From: LB3-1 sp036401895
Lineage (GTDB): Bacteria > Chloroflexota > Chloroflexia > Chloroflexales > Kallotenuaceae
NCBI GenBank assembly: GCA_036401895.1
Contig: DASWTW010000275.1
Span: forward strand, 1 to 8,730
Reading direction: 5' to 3'
DNA length: 8,730 bases
The notes beneath the pieces are model-generated. The model saw only the letters and a program-made list of their open reading frames with translations, had not been told where the DNA came from and made no database searches. Below, piece by piece: positions 5,420 through 8,730 of this stretch. Each line of letters opens with the position of its first letter. Position 1 is the first letter of the stretch. A program made the position numbers and the translations under genes.

Positions 5420-5852
5420 AGAGTCTTTACTCCTCTCATAGCCAGCCGTACCATTTCGACCTGAAGAATGCTGAGTCCCGCCGAAGCTTTGCTGTGACAA
5501 GCTTGAGTCATCCTCATACAACGCTACACGATGACCTTTAATGCATAAAGAAGTGCAAGTTTTCGGTAGCTTCTTGCCCTTAGAAAGAAGTATAACCGAG
5601 ATGAATCTCCTGAAGAGAATCCTAGCGATTCTGCCTCGAAATGTAGCGCTGTCACTGCTCTTGTTTGATGATGCAACCAATTCCGTCATGAAAGCATATA
5701 CGGCGCTTAAACGTTCCCTGGGTATGGGGTTACTGCGGCCGATGAATCGGCCAGGTGAACGTATTGTCCCGCAGTGAGTCGCTGCCTAAACACGATCTGC
5801 CGGGCGGCGAGATATGCTAGAGCGGCTTGTAGACGCGTGAGGATCTAGCTTC
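5420..5852. other. 433-bp divergent gap without a recognisable gene
   Basis: This gap separates the divergent nucleoside hydrolase and ceramidase-like genes and must hold both promoters. The stretch 5521-5700 is only about 42 % G+C, against around 60 % in the flanking genes. Frames open on both strands here (plus 5541-5777; a minus extension of the hydrolase frame to 5689), but neither has a ribosome site, a known motif or G+C-rich third positions. Two AAGCTT sites, 9 nt apart (5484-5489 and 5499-5504), lie 65-85 bp upstream of the hydrolase start. A nested inverted repeat lies at 5732-5775. No promoter pair stands out on either strand. It may be a decayed gene or imported DNA; neither can be shown. 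Confidence 0.45.
5732..5775 (+). repeat. Nested inverted repeat upstream of the ceramidase-like gene
   Basis: ACTGCGG (5732-5738) is exactly complementary to CCGCAGT (5769-5775). Nested within it, GGCCGAT (5737-5743) is complementary to ATCGGCC (5746-5752) with only 2 nt between. The arms share two G bases, so the outer 5-bp stem (ACTGC/GCAGT) and the inner hairpin can form together. It lies 77 bp before the ATG at 5853 and could be an RNA leader structure, an operator, or the terminator of a lost gene. No U-run follows. Confidence 0.45.
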
Positions 5853-7115
5853 ATGGGCCGGCTACGAGCAGGGATCGGAAGAGTGAGCCTGACGCCAGCT
5901 ATCGGCACCTGGCTCATGGGTTTTGCCGGCCGCGCTGGTGGTTGCACATCAATCCGGGATGAGCTCTATGCCACGGCGCTGGTGCTCGACGATGGCTGTC
6001 GACAGCTTGTGTTGATCAGCTGCGATCTGCTAGCTATTCATCCTGATGTCGTCGCAGCGACACGCGCGTGTGTGCGGGAGGCGCCGGATCTTGCCGAAGC
6101 TCAGATCATGGTGTGCTGTACACATACGCACTCCGGCCCGCCTGGCTACGCAACACCTTGTACACGCGCGATCGATCGAGCATATGTCGCCGCTTTGCCA
6201 CACCAGCTTACGGCTGCTGTGCGGCGGGCGTGGCTGGCGCGAATGCCTGCGCGCCTTGGATATGCCAGCGGCCACGCGGCGATTGGTATCAACCGGCGCA
6301 AACTGCTCAAGCCGGGCTATACCATCATCGGCGAGAGCCCAGCCGGCCCGGTAGATCACAGCGTAGCTGTGGTTCGGATCGACCGCAGCGATGGCAGCCC
6401 GCTGGCGACGATCGTTAACTTCGCCTGCCATCCTATCGTGCTAGGGCCAGAGAATCTGGCGGTATCAGCGGACTTTATCGGCAGCGCGCGCACGGTGGTC
6501 GAAGCAGCAACCAGATCGCCAATGCTTTATGTTCAGGGTGCCTGCGGCGACATCAATCCGATCGGTGGTGCAGGAGCTACGTCTGCGGCGTGCGATCGTC
6601 TGGGTGCGCTGCTAGGAGCTGAGATCGTCCGCGTCTACGACGGGATACGCACACGGCAGACGGCGATTGATCTGGTAGCCAGCACCTGTGAGATCGAGCT
6701 ACCGCTTATGCAGAGCCTTGATCCTGCGCTTCGGCCGGACCTGCCGCGTCTGGCGGAGCGTATGGACAAAGAGTTTCCCTGGTCAGCGCGTATGGGCGCC
6801 AACGGTGCGCTGATGGAAGTCCAGACATTTGAGATCGGCGATCTTGGCATCGTCGGGGTAGCTGCCGAACCGTTTGCCGAAACCGGCCTGATGATCAAAC
6901 AGCGCTCGCCCTTTGCCTCTACGCTCTTCGCAGGCTACACCAACGGCTGTACCTCGTACGTGCCCACTGAACGGGCGTACGCGGAGGGCGGCTATGAGGT
7001 GCTGGCAGGATATATTGCATACCGGCTGTCGTATCCGCTGGCCTCAGCAGCGGAGCCAATGATTGTTCGCGCCTGCATCGATGCTCTCCACCTCATCCAC
7101 CAACAAAGCCATTAA
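5853..7115 (+). CDS. Neutral/alkaline non-lysosomal ceramidase-family hydrolase, short bacterial form (420 aa)
   Basis: The protein matches the N-terminal catalytic domain of the neutral ceramidase family. AGIGRVSLTP (6-15) is the family opening, THTHSGP (90-96) gives zinc ligand H91 or H93, and NFACHPIVLG (189-198) gives H193. SADFIG (205-210) and QGACGDINP (228-236) follow, AAEPF (337-341) gives E339 and GCTSYVPT (365-372) gives Y369. True ceramidases carry the nucleophilic Ser in GDVSPN; here the motif is GDINP, with N235 at that position. At 420 residues it lacks the C-terminal immunoglobulin-like domain and has no signal peptide, so it is probably cytosolic and perhaps not a ceramidase. 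A metal-dependent amide or ester hydrolase is a fair guess. GAGGA lies 9 nt before the ATG. It is followed by 156 bp and the propeller-peptidase gene on the same strand. Confidence 0.85.
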   Translation: MGRLRAGIGRVSLTPAIGTWLMGFAGRAGGCTSIRDELYATALVLDDGCRQLVLISCDLLAIHPDVVAATRACVREAPDLAEAQIMVCCTHTHSGPPGYATPCTRAIDRAYVAALPHQLTAAVRRAWLARMPARLGYASGHAAIGINRRKLLKPGYTIIGESPAGPVDHSVAVVRIDRSDGSPLATIVNFACHPIVLGPENLAVSADFIGSARTVVEAATRSPMLYVQGACGDINPIGGAGATSAACDRLGALLGAEIVRVYDGIRTRQTAIDLVASTCEIELPLMQSLDPALRPDLPRLAERMDKEFPWSARMGANGALMEVQTFEIGDLGIVGVAAEPFAETGLMIKQRSPFASTLFAGYTNGCTSYVPTERAYAEGGYEVLAGYIAYRLSYPLASAAEPMIVRACIDALHLIHQQSH

Positions 7116-7169
7116 TGTGTGTGTTGTAGAGGTAGATTGAGTGTTTCGATATTCTGATGGACTCAACCG

Positions 7170-7181
7170 TCAGCTAGCTGA
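7170..7181. promoter_or_regulatory. 12-bp perfect palindrome upstream of the propeller-peptidase gene
   Basis: TCAGCTAGCTGA is a perfect 12-bp palindrome 90 bp upstream of the start at 7272. Just before it, TTGAGT (7137-7142) and ACTCAA (7161-7166) form another inverted pair around 18 nt. Their place in the only intergenic space (7116-7271) makes operator or promoter-proximal function possible. I could not assign a -35/-10 pair, and the evidence is symmetry only. Confidence 0.25.
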
Positions 7182-7271
7182 GAATGGAGGTGGAGTTCTT
7201 GTATCGCTTGGTGCTGTTGACCGCGCAGAAGGTGACCAGGGTTTTGTTTCAGCATCGAAAGGAGTAGCCAG

Positions 7272-8730
7272 ATGACAACAAATGATGTATCCAGCGCAGA
7301 TCAGCCGGCCGACAATGCGGAAATCCTTTTTAGCATCACGCGAAAGGACTCACCCGCTGAAGAGGGTGTTTACTATGCGAATTTTGACGCCGAAGAACTT
7401 ATCGTCTGGGGGCCGTCCGCGATGACGCTGGGTCCCGATGGAAGCTTCTGGATCATCGACGCTGCGGCGAACCGGATGATCAACTATTCGTCGGATGGAA
7501 CATATCAGCGTGGGTTTGATCTTGGTCCATATGTGACCAGCGGTGGTGATGTGGAAGTGGATGGATACGGCGTGTATGTGCTTGACGATGCGCGGTCCGC
7601 GCCGCGCGTGGTTGCCCTTAACCACGATGGCAGCCCTCGTCCAATCTTCGTATCCTATGAGGGAAAAGCGCAGCCTGTTCTTGAGCTGACCGATGAGTTT
7701 CGCGGCCGGGCGCTGGGTCTGGCACGTACCGTCGACGGCCATATCGTTATCGAAGTGGCGGCGGCTGGCACGCATCTCGGCACGCTGCCACCGTTCGATG
7801 CTGCTGCTACGGCCGCAGAGCGCGCCACCCAGCTTCAGTTCACCTCTATGCAAGGCCCTGGCTGGCTTCAGCTGATCGACAGCGACGGAGGGGCATCGTC
7901 CACCCCTGCAATGCTGGATCTGCCGCAGCCTGGACCGGTTCGTCGTTTTCTCGGGTTTGGACCTGATGCGACCAGCTATGTCACCGCCGACTACGTGACT
8001 CAGCCAGATGACGCGATTCGCGTTGTTCGGCGCGTGGAGCGCTATAACGTGGACGGTCAGCTCCTGGGCGAGGCCCAGGTTCCTCACGATTTCATCTACG
8101 TGCGCAACGGTCTCGCAGTGGATGGCAACGGTGAAGTGTACGCCCTGATCACACGCCGGGAGCAGGTCGATATTCACCATCTCCAGTTTCAAGCGCTGTC
8201 GTTCCAGCAGGCCCCGCTTAGCAGCGGCGGCGGATCGGGCGATGCGCCAACAGTCGATAGCGCTGAGCCGCACGATGTCTCAGATCCGGGATCGTCGCTC
8301 GACTTTGCGGGACCGTATGGCTTCTCGGCTGGCTCACCCGGACCGCGGATCACCCGCAACACGATCATGAATAACGCGCGGCAATACTGGAGCAACCGAG
8401 TTCAACTTTCTGACCGCAACCTGGATCTCAACGGCGATTTCTGCCAGGGCCGTCGCAGAAGCAGCGGCGGGCAATTGGGTGCTATTCCTCGCTACCTTTA
8501 CGCTCCCGACCCAACCGATCCGGCGGCGAACGATCCCTCGTTCCGTAACCGTAGCATGGCCTACTGCTGGGGTGGCGAAGAGACCGTCGACCAGTACAAC
8601 GCTGCGATGGCGCAGGGACGTCAGGCCGGTTGGATTTTAGTGTCGAATAACGTGCCCGCCTGTGCCCGTGGCATAGATTGTTCGGGGTTCATATGCCGCT
8701 GCTGGGGCCGCAACGATCACATCCCGACCT
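7272..8730 (+). CDS. NHL-like beta-propeller fused to NlpC/P60-type cysteine peptidase domain (3' partial)
   Basis: The frame opens at ATG 7272, 7 nt after AAAGGAG (7258-7264), and stays open to the window end (486 residues visible). Residues about 45-306 hold several blade-like repeats of the NHL/SGL type: MTLGPDGSFWIIDAAANRMI, VEVDGYGVYVLDD, RTVDGHIVIEVAA, RRVERYNVDGQLLG and LAVDGNGEVYALI. A Gly/Ser/Asp-rich linker (about 317-358) follows. Then ITRNTIMNNARQYW (360-373), YCWGGEE (431-437) and DCSGF (469-473) form the start of an NlpC/P60-like peptidase, with C470 as the likely nucleophile and YCWGG as the usual aromatic-WGG motif. The catalytic His lies beyond the window. No N-terminal signal peptide is seen. 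All six cysteines (391, 432, 464, 470, 475, 477) lie in the C-terminal part. Role is unknown: cell-wall hydrolysis is one option, an amidase on another substrate a second. Confidence 0.75.
   Translation, partial: MTTNDVSSADQPADNAEILFSITRKDSPAEEGVYYANFDAEELIVWGPSAMTLGPDGSFWIIDAAANRMINYSSDGTYQRGFDLGPYVTSGGDVEVDGYGVYVLDDARSAPRVVALNHDGSPRPIFVSYEGKAQPVLELTDEFRGRALGLARTVDGHIVIEVAAAGTHLGTLPPFDAAATAAERATQLQFTSMQGPGWLQLIDSDGGASSTPAMLDLPQPGPVRRFLGFGPDATSYVTADYVTQPDDAIRVVRRVERYNVDGQLLGEAQVPHDFIYVRNGLAVDGNGEVYALITRREQVDIHHLQFQALSFQQAPLSSGGGSGDAPTVDSAEPHDVSDPGSSLDFAGPYGFSAGSPGPRITRNTIMNNARQYWSNRVQLSDRNLDLNGDFCQGRRRSSGGQLGAIPRYLYAPDPTDPAANDPSFRNRSMAYCWGGEETVDQYNAAMAQGRQAGWILVSNNVPACARGIDCSGFICRCWGRNDHIPT

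Noticed and set aside
5420..5689. N-terminal 90-codon extension of the nucleoside hydrolase frame
   Set aside because: The family starts just before the DTDxxxDD motif; a GAGGAG site precedes the ATG at 5419, and the extension matches no known domain.
5541..5777. 78-codon plus frame in the divergent gap
   Set aside because: No Shine-Dalgarno, no recognisable motif, low G+C, and it runs into the nested inverted repeat; not supported as a gene.
7350..8273. Long open frame on minus (307 codons) across the propeller gene
   Set aside because: It is antisense to a plus frame with a good ribosome site, propeller repeats and a peptidase motif; its translation shows no domain pattern.
1..8730. CRISPR arrays, tRNA/rRNA genes, insertion sequences, phage or defence islands
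   Set aside because: I saw no regularly spaced repeats, cloverleaf-like sequence, transposase or integrase motifs, or known defence domains on either strand.

Overview
The window is ordinary bacterial chromosomal DNA: tightly packed genes at roughly 55-60 % G+C, Shine-Dalgarno sites of the AGGAGG type, and no phage, IS, CRISPR or RNA genes that I can recognise. The gene mix is two NlpC/P60-type cysteine peptidases, a beta-propeller/peptidase fusion, a mini-DinB protein, a bacterial ceramidase-fold hydrolase and XRE regulators. It fits a free-living, enzyme-rich bacterium. Chloroflexota is my best guess, but this rests on general impression only and nothing here proves it.

Left part (1-2761): the end of an NlpC/P60 peptidase (+) meets a block of four genes on the minus strand. 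In transcription order these are a YbfF/ABHD11-like alpha/beta hydrolase, a 95-residue XRE regulator, a PGAM5-like histidine phosphatase and a 121-residue XRE regulator. The two convergent ends at 132/246 are separated by a strong hairpin that can act as a terminator. The second XRE gene has a perfect Shine-Dalgarno and a long inverted repeat in its leader.

Middle (2762-4468): a divergent promoter region with a perfect TATAAT leads into a divergent Memo-like (LigB-fold) protein and a mini-DinB (DUF664) protein, both on plus and 53 bp apart. They converge on a nucleoside hydrolase (4469-5419, minus) across an A+T-rich inverted repeat.

Right part (5420-8730): a 433-bp gene-poor gap contains a stretch of about 42 % G+C and, nearer the next gene, a nested inverted repeat. 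It separates the nucleoside hydrolase from a short neutral-ceramidase-family protein (+), in which the position of the known nucleophilic serine is asparagine. The last gene starts at 7272 and runs off the window. It joins an N-terminal NHL-like beta-propeller to an NlpC/P60-type cysteine peptidase domain, and all six of its visible cysteines lie in its last 96 visible residues.

Most genes look like separately acting hydrolases and regulators rather than one pathway. The best leads for new biology are the Memo-like protein with an altered active-site residue, the ceramidase-fold protein with an altered nucleophile, the regulator-phosphatase-regulator block, and the propeller-peptidase fusion.
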